Shown piece by piece: positions 1-8,240 of a stretch of DNA of 33,988 bases. The translations under genes were made by a program, and so were the position numbers. The first letter of the stretch is position 1, and every line of letters starts with the position of its first letter. This stretch comes from an uncultured Lysobacterales bacterium (GTDB lineage: Bacteria > Pseudomonadota > Gammaproteobacteria > Xanthomonadales > SZUA-36): the NCBI GenBank assembly GCA_937924405.1, contig CALDVW010000100.1, positions 1 through 33,988 on the forward strand, given 5' to 3'. The notes beneath the pieces were generated by a model. The model was not told where the DNA came from and ran no database searches. It was given only the letters and a program-made list of their open reading frames with translations.

Positions 1-231
1 CTGTCTGCAGGACACGTTCAAGACATCCCTGTGCACTCTTCGGCTGTTCCCGACAGCCCGAAGGTCCTGCAGACAGGTACCCAACACCTCTTGGAAGCTT
101 TGATTCGCACGTTCCGATGGCCGTGACAGAGGTATCCGTTAACCCTTTTCAGGACAATCAACTGTCGGGAACAGTTGCTTAGCGCACAGGGATGTCTCGA
201 GCGTGTCCTGGAAAGGGTTAACGGATACCTC
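1..231. repeat. Modular nested inverted-repeat element
   Basis: Four pairs of inverted arms lie in this non-coding stretch: 1-13 with 64-76 (13/13), 8-36 with 182-210 (26/29), 44-56 with 162-174 (13/13) and 129-156 with 204-231 (27/28). Arms 8-36 and 44-56 pair in order with 162-174 and 182-210, giving one long interrupted hairpin. The other two pairs share bases with it, so the folds are alternatives. A short core, CAGGAC or its complement GTCCTG, recurs in several arms. No convincing protein is encoded here. It resembles a dispersed intergenic palindromic repeat or small non-autonomous element, and may continue left of the window. Confidence 0.7.
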
Positions 232-275
232 TCCTGCGACAAGATCAACAATCGTGGGTGAGGCCGCTTCCACAG

Positions 276-1475
276 TCAGGGCTTTTTCCGCCGCAGGGTC
301 TGGCCGTGGACGATTTTTGCATCGCCGTAGCGTTGGTTGATGGAATCGAATACCCGGTCGATTTGCTGATCGCTGTTGCTGTCGAGCCGGTCTCCGGTGT
401 CATGATCGCCTGAACCCGCGTCCTCCAGACCGGTAACGCCCATGCCCAGCAGTCGAATCGCGGTTGTTTTATGGCTTTCATGCCATTTTTCAAACAATGC
501 GCGAGCCATGCGGTAAAGGGTTTGTGTACTGTTGGAACCGGCCCGCAAACTGCGGCTGCGGGTGACCGTGTGAAAACCCGGGTCGCGAATTTTCACGACC
601 ACCGTGCTCGCCATCAGCCGCTGCGCCCTGAGCCGTCGGGAAACGCTTTCCGCCTGTCTTTGCAGTTCAGCAAGCAGTTCAGGCCGCTCCGCCAGGTCAG
701 TGTCGAATGTGACTTCATGACTGATCGATTTATCGGGGCGGACGGGTTCTACTTCCCTGTCGTCTATCCCGTTTGCCAGCCTTTGGTAGTGCCCTGAGCG
801 ATTTCCCAGCACCGGCCGGAGTACCGAGAGATCCGTTCTTCTCAACTGCCCGATGGTGAGGATGCCCAGCGCTTTCAACTTTGGCGCCGTACGTTTGCCG
901 ATTCCCCACAGGCGGCTGATCGGCATGGGGTCCAGAAAGGCATGGACTTGTTCAGGGTCCACCAGGACCAACCCGTCCGGTTTGCGGATATCCGACGCGA
1001 GCTTGGCCAGGAACTTGTTGTGTGCCAGCCCGACCGAAGCAGTCAGTCCCGTATCCTGCCGGATTCTCTGCTTGATCTCCCGGCCGATATTTTCCGGGCT
1101 GCCGAAAAGTTTCAGGCTGGCGCTCACGTCGAGAAAAGCCTCGTCCAGCGACAGGCCTTCGACCAGTGGCGTGAAATCCCTGAATATCGTAAATACTTCT
1201 GCGGATTTCTCACGGTAGCGCTGCATCCTGGGCTTGATGTAATGTGCAGAAGGGCACAATCGTCTGGCCCGCCCCATGGGCATGGCCGAGTGGACACCAA
1301 ACTTTCTCGCTGCATAGCTCGCAGTCGCCACCACACCGCGCGACCCCAATCCGCCAACGACCACCGGCTGTCCCGTTAACGAACGGTCATCAAGACATTC
1401 CACCGAAGCATAGAAAGCGTCCATGTCCACGTGGACGATTGCCCTTTTTTCTGAATCGGTCAAGAAATCTCCCAT
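276..1475 (-). CDS. dinB: DNA polymerase IV (DinB, Y-family)
   Basis: Error-prone translesion DNA polymerase that extends primers past lesions and slips into the replisome through the sliding clamp. The 399-residue product has the Y-family catalytic core: HVDMDAFYASVE near residues 15-26 (metal-binding Asp17), YAARKFGV at 54-61 and SLDEAFLDVS at 109-118 (Asp111 and Glu112), followed by helix-hairpin-helix thumb and little-finger regions. It is longer than the usual roughly 350 residues. The extra length lies in the C-terminal part, which contains a Gly/Asp-rich stretch. The ATG at 1475 leaves a short leader before the polymerase motif. No CTG-N10-CAG type LexA box is obvious in the 77 bases upstream, so SOS control is not supported by what is visible. 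It is divergent from the aminotransferase gene. Confidence 0.95.
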   Translation of the reverse strand: MGDFLTDSEKRAIVHVDMDAFYASVECLDDRSLTGQPVVVGGLGSRGVVATASYAARKFGVHSAMPMGRARRLCPSAHYIKPRMQRYREKSAEVFTIFRDFTPLVEGLSLDEAFLDVSASLKLFGSPENIGREIKQRIRQDTGLTASVGLAHNKFLAKLASDIRKPDGLVLVDPEQVHAFLDPMPISRLWGIGKRTAPKLKALGILTIGQLRRTDLSVLRPVLGNRSGHYQRLANGIDDREVEPVRPDKSISHEVTFDTDLAERPELLAELQRQAESVSRRLRAQRLMASTVVVKIRDPGFHTVTRSRSLRAGSNSTQTLYRMARALFEKWHESHKTTAIRLLGMGVTGLEDAGSGDHDTGDRLDSNSDQQIDRVFDSINQRYGDAKIVHGQTLRRKKP

Positions 1476-1516
1476 GCCCTGCCCGTCGGAATTTGCCCGC
1501 CGGGCCCTTCGGCCCC

Positions 1517-1522
1517 ATTATA
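1517..1522 (-). promoter_or_regulatory. Putative -10 box for dinB
   Basis: On the minus strand these bases read TATAAT, a perfect sigma-70 -10 hexamer, about 41 bases before the dinB ATG. No good TTGACA-like -35 is present at 16-18 bases spacing, so the assignment rests on the -10 alone. Confidence 0.4.
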
Positions 1523-1552
1523 TCTGCATGCACAATCCGGAAAGTTCTCGCC

Positions 1553-2689
1553 ATGTCCATTGATTTTAACGACCAGTTCCCGATTCTTGCAGAGGGACTC
1601 TATTTCAACCACGCGGCCATCGGCCCCTGGCCGAAATGTGCCAGCCGGGCCGTCCAGGATTTTGCAGAAGAAAACATGCGCCAGGGCTCCCAGAATTACC
1701 GCGACTGGATTGAGCGCGAAAACGCTTTGCGCAAGCGCCTGGCCGTCCTGGTCGGAACTTCTTCTACCGAAGACATCGCGTTACTCAAAAACACGACAGA
1801 GGGCATCAGCACCGTCGCATGGGGAATCGACTGGCAACCGGGCGATAACGTCGTTCTGCCCGAGGGTGAATTTCCGTCGAATCGCCTTCCCTGGCTGGCC
1901 CAGGCCGCCAGGGGCGTGGAAATACGGGAAGTTCAAATCCGTACTGCCGAAAATGCGGAAAAGGCCTTGATCGAAGCCATGGATCAGGATACAAAACTGC
2001 TATCAGTCAGTGCCGTGCAGTGGAGCGATGGCTTCAAGCTGGATCTCGAAGCCCTGGGCGCGGCTTGCCGACAAAGAGACATACTCTTTTTCGTTGACGC
2101 CATTCAGCAACTGGGGGCCCTGCCGATGGACGTAGATGCCTGTCATATCGATTTTCTGGCAGCCGATGCGCATAAATGGCTGCTGGCGCCGGAGGGCATT
2201 GCACTATTTTACTGCCGCCAATCGGCCCGCCCCCGGTTGACCCTTCAACAACAGGGCTGGCACATGTTCGACCAGCCCTGGCTGTTCGACCGCAATGACT
2301 GGACACCGGCCCGCAGCGCCAGGCGATTTGAAGCCGGTAGCCCGAATTCAATGGGACAAGCTGCACTTCTGGCTTCGGTCAATCTGTTACTCGACTATGG
2401 AATGGAAAACGTGGGCGGGCGGGTACTGGCAAATACGGTTTTCCTGCTCGATAACCTGGGAAAGGAAACCGGCATCATACTGACCAGCCGCCCCGAACCG
2501 GAACGCCGGTCAGGCATCGTCAGCTTCATGCACGACCGTATCCCGGCAAAACAATTGCATCGCTCGCTGACCGCTGCCGGGGTCAGTTGCGTGGTGCGTG
2601 ATCAATCCATTCGCCTTTCACCCCATTTTTACCAGGACGAAAAACATTTAAGTGATTTTATGACCAGACTCAGGGTCGCGACGAATTAG
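1553..2689 (+). CDS. Class V aminotransferase (PLP fold type I), cysteine-desulfurase-like
   Basis: Predicted PLP-dependent enzyme of the class V aminotransferase superfamily, 378 residues, cytosolic. The N-terminal LYFNHAAIGPWP (about 16-27) is the substrate-loop motif typical of the family. VDAIQQLG supplies the PLP-pyridine Asp182, and AADAHKWLLAP carries the Schiff-base Lys208. This resembles the isopenicillin-N-epimerase/desulfurase branch, but no cysteine-bearing catalytic loop was identified, so sulfur transfer is not claimed. I chose the ATG at 1553 because GGAAAG lies 8 bases upstream and the family homology begins directly after it. The frame is open further upstream only because it overlaps dinB. 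The substrate is unknown and the neighbours give no clear pathway. Confidence 0.85.
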   Translation: MSIDFNDQFPILAEGLYFNHAAIGPWPKCASRAVQDFAEENMRQGSQNYRDWIERENALRKRLAVLVGTSSTEDIALLKNTTEGISTVAWGIDWQPGDNVVLPEGEFPSNRLPWLAQAARGVEIREVQIRTAENAEKALIEAMDQDTKLLSVSAVQWSDGFKLDLEALGAACRQRDILFFVDAIQQLGALPMDVDACHIDFLAADAHKWLLAPEGIALFYCRQSARPRLTLQQQGWHMFDQPWLFDRNDWTPARSARRFEAGSPNSMGQAALLASVNLLLDYGMENVGGRVLANTVFLLDNLGKETGIILTSRPEPERRSGIVSFMHDRIPAKQLHRSLTAAGVSCVVRDQSIRLSPHFYQDEKHLSDFMTRLRVATN

Positions 2690-2725
2690 TGCGTGGTTCG
2701 GTCAGAGCAGTATTGGCAGAGCAGG

Positions 2726-2772
2726 AAAAAAGCGCCCGAATACCGTAACGTGTGCGGGCTCAATTGCCCGCA
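2726..2772 (-). terminator. Probable Rho-independent terminator after pilZ
   Basis: Just beyond the pilZ stop codon the minus strand can form either a 7-bp hairpin (2753-2759 with 2766-2772) or an alternative GC stem (2734-2738 with 2755-2759) followed two bases later by six Ts (2726-2731). The second arrangement is a normal intrinsic terminator. It would end the long fab-to-pilZ transcription unit facing the convergent aminotransferase gene. Confidence 0.5.
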
Positions 2773-2774
2773 TG

Positions 2775-3116
2775 CTACATGGTGTGCGTGTCTTTGTTGC
2801 TTTTGAGCTGGGTCGCCAGGTGGGATTCAATGACTGTCCTGGCATGGGCGCCATCCTGCGTGTCGGCAAACTGCACGCCAATGCCCGCCTTGCGGTTCCC
2901 CGCAGCTCCCTGGGGAGTAATCCACACGACCTTACCCGGAATCGGCAGGCGTTCCTCGAATTCCATCACCGTCAACAACAGGAAAACTTCGTCGCCCAGT
3001 GCGAATTTTTTGGTACTGGGAACAAACAGACCGCCGCCGGAAACAAATGGCATATAGGATTTGTAAAGCGCCTGCTTGTCTTTTATAGAAAGCGAGAGAA
3101 TTCCCTGTTGTGCCAT
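2775..3116 (-). CDS. pilZ: Type IV pilus assembly protein PilZ
   Basis: A 113-residue single-domain PilZ protein needed for type IV pilus assembly. In xanthomonads and pseudomonads it works with the pilus ATPase PilB and the FimX-type regulator. The core FVSGGGLFVPS (about 24-34), the strand GDEVFLLLTVM and the GIGVQF segment are the family signature. The RxxxR and D/NxSxxG residues that bind cyclic-di-GMP are absent, as is known for this PilZ branch, so it is probably a protein-interaction module rather than a c-di-GMP sensor. It lies 9 bases downstream of holB, the usual gammaproteobacterial position, with a good AAGGA ribosome site before the ATG. Confidence 0.93.
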   Translation of the reverse strand: MAQQGILSLSIKDKQALYKSYMPFVSGGGLFVPSTKKFALGDEVFLLLTVMEFEERLPIPGKVVWITPQGAAGNRKAGIGVQFADTQDGAHARTVIESHLATQLKSNKDTHTM

Positions 3117-3125
3117 GGTTCCTTC

Positions 3126-4058
3126 CTAAGCCTTGATCCGCGACCATTGTATCAGCCAATCCTGCAGAAGTAAGTCCTTGCGGACCGGCGTAGGTAAAAG
3201 TTTGCGGCTGCGGTCGGCTGCTGCCTGCAGCAGTGACAGCGATTTTGCTTTATTCCCCTCAGCCAGCACGGTTTTCAGCTCTGCTGCGGCGCGCAGGGAC
3301 AACCAGGACCAGAGTTGTAACGGCTCGACATCCGCCAGGGCGGCCATGGCCGCACCCGCAGCGACTCGCCCCGACATCAGATGATCAAGTGTTTCCGAGA
3401 CGAGACGATATTGGATGACGGTGCCATCCTCCATGATACGAAGGGCTGCAAGCGGGCTGCCGGCGGCTGCTTCCAGTGCGTCCCCGGCTTCATGCTGGTC
3501 AAAATCGCTGTTGTCACATAACCACATCAGTGCATTTTCGCGGTCGGGCGGACGGACATGTAAATTCTGGCAGCGGCTGCGAATAGTGGCCGGCAGCCGT
3601 AATGGGTCATCGGAAACCAGGATCAGGTTGGCATCACCCGGCGGCTCTTCCAGGGTCTTGAGCAAGGCATTCGCCGCATGGGTATTCATGGCCTCCATGG
3701 GATGAATCAAAGCCACTTTCCTGGCACTGATGGTATTGGTCAGGTAAAGGGAAGCAATCAGCCTGCGAATCTGCTCAACCACGATTTCCCGGCGTGGATC
3801 ACCGGTTCGCGGATGCTCTTCAAAAGTGATGAAATGACGGTCGGGGTGAGCCCCGGAGGCGAGTAGCTGGCAGGAACGGCAAGTACCGCAGGCAGGGTGT
3901 GTGTTTTGCAGGCACAGCAGGCTGGTCATGATCTCAATCGCCAGGTTAAGTTTACCCGTTTCTGCCGGCCCGGAAATCAGCAGTGCGTGAGGCAGCCGGT
4001 TGCTATTGAGCCGCTCGGCGAACTCGCTTTCGACCTGCTCCAGCCATGGATAAGTCAC
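3126..4058 (-). CDS. holB: DNA polymerase III subunit delta'
   Basis: Clamp-loader subunit that stabilises the open loader and helps place the beta clamp on DNA. The 310-residue product shows the AAA+ collar fold: ISGPAETGK (28-36), a degenerate P-loop as expected for the non-hydrolysing delta' subunit; the zinc-binding cysteines C49, C57, C60 and C63; LLKTLEEPP; and the SRC motif within ATIRSRCQN. Translation probably starts at GTG 4058, which overlaps the tmk stop as GTGA and suggests coupling. pilZ follows immediately. Confidence 0.95.
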   Translation of the reverse strand: MTYPWLEQVESEFAERLNSNRLPHALLISGPAETGKLNLAIEIMTSLLCLQNTHPACGTCRSCQLLASGAHPDRHFITFEEHPRTGDPRREIVVEQIRRLIASLYLTNTISARKVALIHPMEAMNTHAANALLKTLEEPPGDANLILVSDDPLRLPATIRSRCQNLHVRPPDRENALMWLCDNSDFDQHEAGDALEAAAGSPLAALRIMEDGTVIQYRLVSETLDHLMSGRVAAGAAMAALADVEPLQLWSWLSLRAAAELKTVLAEGNKAKSLSLLQAAADRSRKLLPTPVRKDLLLQDWLIQWSRIKA

Positions 4059-4678
4059 TGCCAGATCTGCTCCTGGAGTACTGATTCAATCTGTGACCAG
4101 ACTTCGTCGACATTTTTCGAGGCATCAATCACGGCAAAACGCTGTGGCGCGGAACCAGCGCGCTCCAGATAGGCCGCACGCACCCGCTCAAAAAACTCCA
4201 GGGACTCCTGTTCAAAGCGATCCGCCTCGCCCCGGTCGGAAGCCCGGCGCAAGCCCAGTTCCACCGGCAGGTCCAGCAGCAGGGTCAGATCCGGCTGGAG
4301 GTCACCGTGAACCAATTGCTCCAGGGTCGCGATGTCTTGCCGGGGTAATCCTCTGCCGCCTCCCTGGTAGGCCCAGGTGGCGTCCGTAAACCGGTCACAC
4401 AGAACCGTTTCGCCCCGCAACAACGCCGGCCAGATCAACTCCGCCAGGTGCTGGGCACGGGCGGCGAACATCAGCATGAGCTCGGCCTTGCTCGACAGAG
4501 AAACATTTTGCCTGTCCAGCAGAATCTCCCTGAGCTTTTCCGCCAGGTCCGTGCCACCGGGTTCCCGCGTGGTGACCACACGATAGCCCGCGTGCTCCAG
4601 CCAATCAGAGATACGCTCAATCATGGTGGACTTTCCGGCCCCTTCCCCGCCTTCGATGGTGATGAATCTGCCCCTCAT
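4055..4678 (-). CDS. tmk: Thymidylate kinase
   Basis: Phosphorylates dTMP to dTDP using ATP, the last committed step to dTTP. The 207-residue product has the P-loop EGGEGAGKS near the N-terminus, the DRF motif in CDRFTDATWAYQGGGRG, which binds the nucleotide, and an Arg-rich lid region (RASDRGEADRFE). I start it at ATG 4678, one base overlapping the mltG stop (TGATG) and preceded by GAGAGGA. A TTG directly upstream in frame is less likely. The 3' end overlaps holB by 4 bases. Confidence 0.95.
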   Translation of the reverse strand: MRGRFITIEGGEGAGKSTMIERISDWLEHAGYRVVTTREPGGTDLAEKLREILLDRQNVSLSSKAELMLMFAARAQHLAELIWPALLRGETVLCDRFTDATWAYQGGGRGLPRQDIATLEQLVHGDLQPDLTLLLDLPVELGLRRASDRGEADRFEQESLEFFERVRAAYLERAGSAPQRFAVIDASKNVDEVWSQIESVLQEQIWQ

Positions 4679-5682
4679 CAATTCCTCTCCAGTAGCTTTC
4701 TGACCGCCGCCTGATGCTCTTCTAATGTCGCTGAAAACGTATGTCCGCCGTTTCCGTTGGCGACGAAATAAAGGGCCTCGCCTTCTTCCGGGTGCGCCGC
4801 AGCCATCAACGAGGCTCTGCCCGGCATGGCAATAGGGGTCGGAGGCAATCCATGGCGGGTATAGGTATTGTAGGGCGTGTCAGCCTGCAAGTCCTTGCGC
4901 CGGATATTTCCATCATAAGATTCACCCATGCCGTAAATCACCGTCGGATCGGTTTGCAGACGCATTTTCTCTTTCAGACGCCGCGTAAAAACGCCCGCAA
5001 TTCGCCCCCGCTCTTCGTTCAGCGCAGTCTCCTTTTCGATAATAGAAGCCAGGATCAACATTTGATAGGGGGAAGCGACCGGAACATCCAGGTCTCTCGA
5101 TGACCAGGCCTTTTCGAGTTCGGTTTTCATGGACTGGTGTGCCCGGGCCAGGATGTCGCGGTCTGAATCACCACGGGTGAACTGGTACGTTTCCGGAAGG
5201 AACCAGCCTTCCGGGTGATCGACGCCCAAAGCTTCTGCCACCAGCTTCCATTGAGGCCCGGCGTCGAGGTCCAGTTCATGTTCCAACACTTCGTTCGCAC
5301 GGAGGGCGGCCGCGAACTGCCTGAACGTCCAGCCTTCTACCAGGGTGATTCGATGCTGGACCACCTCGCCGCTCGACAGCGACCGCAATACGTCCTCCGG
5401 CAGCATCCCGGCTTCGAGACGGTACTCCCCCACCTGGTAAACATGTGGTTCCAGGCGCATCAAAATCCGCCATTCCCAGCCAGGACGGGTCAGGCCCAGA
5501 AGGCCCAGTTGCCTTACGATTTCGGCTCCTGAGGCACCGGGCTCCAGATTGAACACCAGGCCCTCACCGGGAATATTCAGCGGCGTGTGAAGAAACTGCT
5601 GGTACCGCTCCCAACCCAGCCAACCTGCAGCGCCGGAAAGCAACAGGATCAACGCGGCCGATAACAGGATTTTTTTCGTCAC
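4678..5682 (-). CDS. mltG: Endolytic murein transglycosylase MltG (YceG)
   Basis: Inner-membrane lytic transglycosylase that cuts nascent peptidoglycan strands and is thought to end glycan chain growth. The 334-residue product begins with a short basic stretch and one membrane helix (about residues 5-23), then the LysM-like N-domain and the YceG catalytic domain. The catalytic Glu lies in LASIIEKETA, followed by the conserved LQTDPTVIYG and PYNTYTRHGLPPTPI. I prefer the GTG at 5682 because it overlaps the pabC stop as GTGA and places the membrane helix at the N-terminus. The frame stays open to 5784, but that part overlaps pabC coding sequence. Confidence 0.93.
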   Translation of the reverse strand: MTKKILLSAALILLLSGAAGWLGWERYQQFLHTPLNIPGEGLVFNLEPGASGAEIVRQLGLLGLTRPGWEWRILMRLEPHVYQVGEYRLEAGMLPEDVLRSLSSGEVVQHRITLVEGWTFRQFAAALRANEVLEHELDLDAGPQWKLVAEALGVDHPEGWFLPETYQFTRGDSDRDILARAHQSMKTELEKAWSSRDLDVPVASPYQMLILASIIEKETALNEERGRIAGVFTRRLKEKMRLQTDPTVIYGMGESYDGNIRRKDLQADTPYNTYTRHGLPPTPIAMPGRASLMAAAHPEEGEALYFVANGNGGHTFSATLEEHQAAVRKLLERN

Positions 5683-6482
5683 CGATTGCTCAACCAGTCC
5701 TGAACTTCGCGCGTCACATTCCCTATGTCGTATTCCCAGTGATCGATACGGGTAACAGGGAAAACTCCACGGACCGAATTGCACACGAATATTTCGTCGG
5801 CTTCAGGCAACATATCCAGCATGATGCGACGTTGCTCGCAGCGTTCCCTGAACGCGTTCAGAATTGCGCTCCGCATAACCCCCCTGACGCCACACCGGTC
5901 CAACCGGGGAGTCATCAGGCGGCCGGAGTGCACCAGGAAAACATTGGATGAAATAGCGCTGATCAGATGATCTTCCTGATCCAGCAAAATCCCTTCATGA
6001 ATCGAATGATCCTTCCATTCTGAACGCGCCAGCACTTGCTCCAAACGGTTGAGATGTTTCAATCCCGCCAGCGCGGGCTGTGCAGCCAGCCGCAAATCAC
6101 AGATACGGGTGCGGATTCCTGTTTTGACCAGATTTCCCGGATCCGCAGGCCAGGCGTAAGAACACACAATTCGGTTGGCTTCACTGGACGCCCGGGGTGC
6201 ATAGCCCCTGCCTGACGTCCCTCTCGTCAGCATGATTTTGACCACGCATTTCGACTGACTGGCACTCACTGTCCTGACTTCGCGCAACAGAACCGATTGA
6301 GGAGTTACCGGCAACCCGAGTTGTTTACAGCCTGCGTTGAGCCGGTCGATGTGGCCTTGCCAAAATCGTGGCTGACCGCTGAATACGGCCATTGTTTCGA
6401 ATAGGCCATCGCCGTACTGCAAGCCCCTGTCAGCCGCCGAAATCCGGTCTGAAATTTCGCCATCAACCAGGCACTCGAGCAT
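5679..6482 (-). CDS. pabC: Aminodeoxychorismate lyase
   Basis: PLP enzyme of fold type IV that converts 4-amino-4-deoxychorismate to p-aminobenzoate and pyruvate for folate synthesis. The 267-residue product has the N-terminal DRGLQYGDGLFETM, the PLP lysine in GLKHLNRLEQVLAR, and the EGILLDQEDHLISAISSN segment of the family. AGGAG sits 8 bases before ATG 6482. It belongs to the conserved fabF-pabC-mltG-tmk-holB order. The 107-base gap to fabF holds only weak imperfect pairing and no clear gene. Confidence 0.93.
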   Translation of the reverse strand: MLECLVDGEISDRISAADRGLQYGDGLFETMAVFSGQPRFWQGHIDRLNAGCKQLGLPVTPQSVLLREVRTVSASQSKCVVKIMLTRGTSGRGYAPRASSEANRIVCSYAWPADPGNLVKTGIRTRICDLRLAAQPALAGLKHLNRLEQVLARSEWKDHSIHEGILLDQEDHLISAISSNVFLVHSGRLMTPRLDRCGVRGVMRSAILNAFRERCEQRRIMLDMLPEADEIFVCNSVRGVFPVTRIDHWEYDIGNVTREVQDWLSNR

Positions 6483-6589
6483 GGTTTTGTCTCCTGGCCG
6501 TGTCTTTCCACCGCCTGTAGCGTCACGTTAAATCAAAGTGGAACCCGACAGCGACGGAACCGCACTTCGCGAGAAGCCCAGCATAACTC

Positions 6590-7840
6590 TCAATCCTGCA
6601 GACGGCTGAACACCAGTGTTCCATTGGTGCCGCCAAAACCGAAAGAGTTCGATAATGCAATGTTTACAGGTACCTCACTGGCTTCGTTGGGCACATAATC
6701 CAGGTCGCAACCCTAGCTGGGCTTATCCAGGTTGATGGTCGGGGGAACAATTCCATCCCGGATAGCGAGAAGGCTGAATATGGCTTCGCTGCCGCCTGCA
6801 GCTCCCAGCATATGACCGGTCATTGATTTGGTTGAACTGACCACCAAATCGTAAGCGTGATCCCCAAACACGGTCTTCACCGCATCGGATTCGGCACGGT
6901 CGCCCAATGGCGTGGACGTTCCGTGGGCGTTAATGTAATCAACCTGTTCCGCGTTGATTTTTGCATCGCGAAGCGCAATCGCCATACAACGGGCTGCGCC
7001 CTCCCCGTTCTCCGGCGGGGCGGTCATGTGATGGGCGTCTCCGCTCATGCCAAAACCAATCACTTCGGCAATGATGTTGGCGCCACGGGCTTTGGCGTGC
7101 TCCATCTCTTCAATCACGATCACACCAGCGCCATTTGACAACACAAAGCCATCCCGCTCATCGTCCCAGGGCCGGCTGGCTCCTGTGGGGTCGTCGTTAC
7201 GGGAACTCATGGCCTTGGCCGAAATAAACCCGGCCAGTGCAGTCGGTGTGGTTGCGTACTCGGCGCCCCCCGCCACCATGACGTCCGCATCACCGTAAGC
7301 GATCATCCGCGCGGCAAAGCCGATGTTGTGGGTGGAGGTCGTGCAGGCGGTCACGACTGCTATGTTAGGACCTTTGAAACCGTAGTTGATGGATAAAACG
7401 CCACTGATCATGTTGACAATCGAGCCAGGAATATAAAACGGCGAAACCCGCCGCGGCCCCTTGTCACGATAGATCAGCATGTTCTTTTCGATCGAGGCGA
7501 TACCACCAATTCCGGCGCCGATCGCAAACCCAACCCGTTCCGGGTTCAGGCCATGGTCATCGCTGAGCAATCCGGCTTCGGCCATGGCGTCCTGCGAAGC
7601 CGCGAGCCCGTAATGCAAAAACTTGTCGTAGCGGCGTGCTTCTTTACCTGAAATGTAATCGGTTATTTCAAAATCCCGGATTTCACCGGCGATCCGGGTA
7701 CCCAACTGGGATACATCGAATTCCGTTATGGGTCCGATCCCGCTCTCGCCGTTACAAACGGCGTTCCAGCCTGCATCGACCGTATTTCCAACCGGCGATA
7801 TCAAGCCGAGGCCTGTTACAACAACTCGACGAGATGACAC
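6590..7840 (-). pseudogene. fabF: fabF, beta-ketoacyl-ACP synthase II, interrupted by an in-frame TAG
   Basis: Condensing enzyme that extends acyl-ACP with malonyl-ACP. The thiolase-fold catalytic residues are present: Cys166 in [11 protein letters not shown], His306 in [11 protein letters not shown], Lys338 and His343 in [15 protein letters not shown]. Reading from GTG 7840 (AGAGGA upstream), a TAG at 6713-6715 stops the protein after 375 residues, whereas the family is about 412. The same frame then continues for 40 codons without another stop ([12 protein letters not shown]..., then [10 protein letters not shown] and a normal C-terminus) to TGA at 6590. The total of 416 codons matches full-length FabF. 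The stop replaces a residue that is normally Glu, a single G-to-T change from GAG. Losing the glycine-rich loop should abolish activity. This is either a sequencing or assembly error, a recent nonsense mutation, or a gene backed up elsewhere. Confidence 0.85.
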
Positions 7841-7878
7841 GATAGATTCCTCTTCTAATCCCGGGCTTTCAAATTGAC

Positions 7879-7903
7879 GACGGCCGGCTATACGCCGGCC
7901 GTC
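7879..7903 (-). promoter_or_regulatory. Strong hairpin between acpP and fabF
   Basis: Perfect 10-bp GC-rich arms (7879-7888 with 7894-7903) enclose a 5-base loop, 30 bases after the acpP stop. There is no U-run on the minus-strand side, so it looks more like an mRNA-stabilising or pausing structure than a full terminator. It could let acpP be expressed more highly than fabF. Confidence 0.6.
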
Positions 7904-7933
7904 CTGTTCTCTTACCCTGCGGAATGCGAAACG

Positions 7934-8167
7934 TCAGACGTTGGATTGAACGTAGTCAATAGCCTGCTGAACGCTGGTGATTTTTTCCGCTTCTTCATCA
8001 GGGATTTCACATTCAAACTCTTCTTCAAGAGCCATCACGAGTTCAACGGTGTCCAGGGAGTCTGCGCCAAGGTCATCGACAAAAGAAGCACTGGGCGTGA
8101 CTTCGTCTTCCTTGACACCAAGTTGTTCGATAACAATCTTTTTGACGCGATCTTCAATACTACTCAT
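7934..8167 (-). CDS. acpP: Acyl carrier protein
   Basis: Small acidic carrier (77 residues) that holds growing acyl chains on a phosphopantetheine arm for the Fab enzymes, PlsX and others. Ser37 in the signature [14 protein letters not shown] is the attachment site. Length and sequence are typical. AGAGGA precedes the ATG at a normal distance. It sits between fabG and fabF, with stable hairpins on both sides, as expected for a gene that must be expressed far above its operon partners. Confidence 0.98.
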   Translation of the reverse strand: MSSIEDRVKKIVIEQLGVKEDEVTPSASFVDDLGADSLDTVELVMALEEEFECEIPDEEAEKITSVQQAIDYVQSNV

Positions 8168-8190
8168 TGAATTACATTCCTCTTTGGGGA

Positions 8191-8240
8191 TTTAGACAGT
8201 CGATTCTAGTTAATCTGAAGCTTCGACGCCAGTCTAAATC
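8191..8240. promoter_or_regulatory. Hairpin in the fabG-acpP gap
   Basis: Nine-base perfect arms (8191-8199 with 8232-8240) and an inner five-base pair (8201-8205 with 8224-8228) form an extended stem that includes the fabG stop codon. No U-run follows. On the minus strand a TAGAAT hexamer inside the loop could be a -10 box for a separate acpP promoter, but no good -35 accompanies it. Confidence 0.5.

Noticed and set aside
1244-1552. N-terminal extension of the aminotransferase
   Set aside because: The frame is open upstream but overlaps dinB coding sequence. The ribosome site and family homology begin at 1553.
3959-3975. holB degenerate P-loop (GPAETGK) as evidence of a broken gene
   Set aside because: Delta' subunits are normally non-hydrolysing, and the zinc cysteines and SRC motif are intact.
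6713-6715. TAG as a sense codon (recoding) in fabF
   Set aside because: TAG is used as the true stop of several other genes in the window, so a recoded amber is unlikely.
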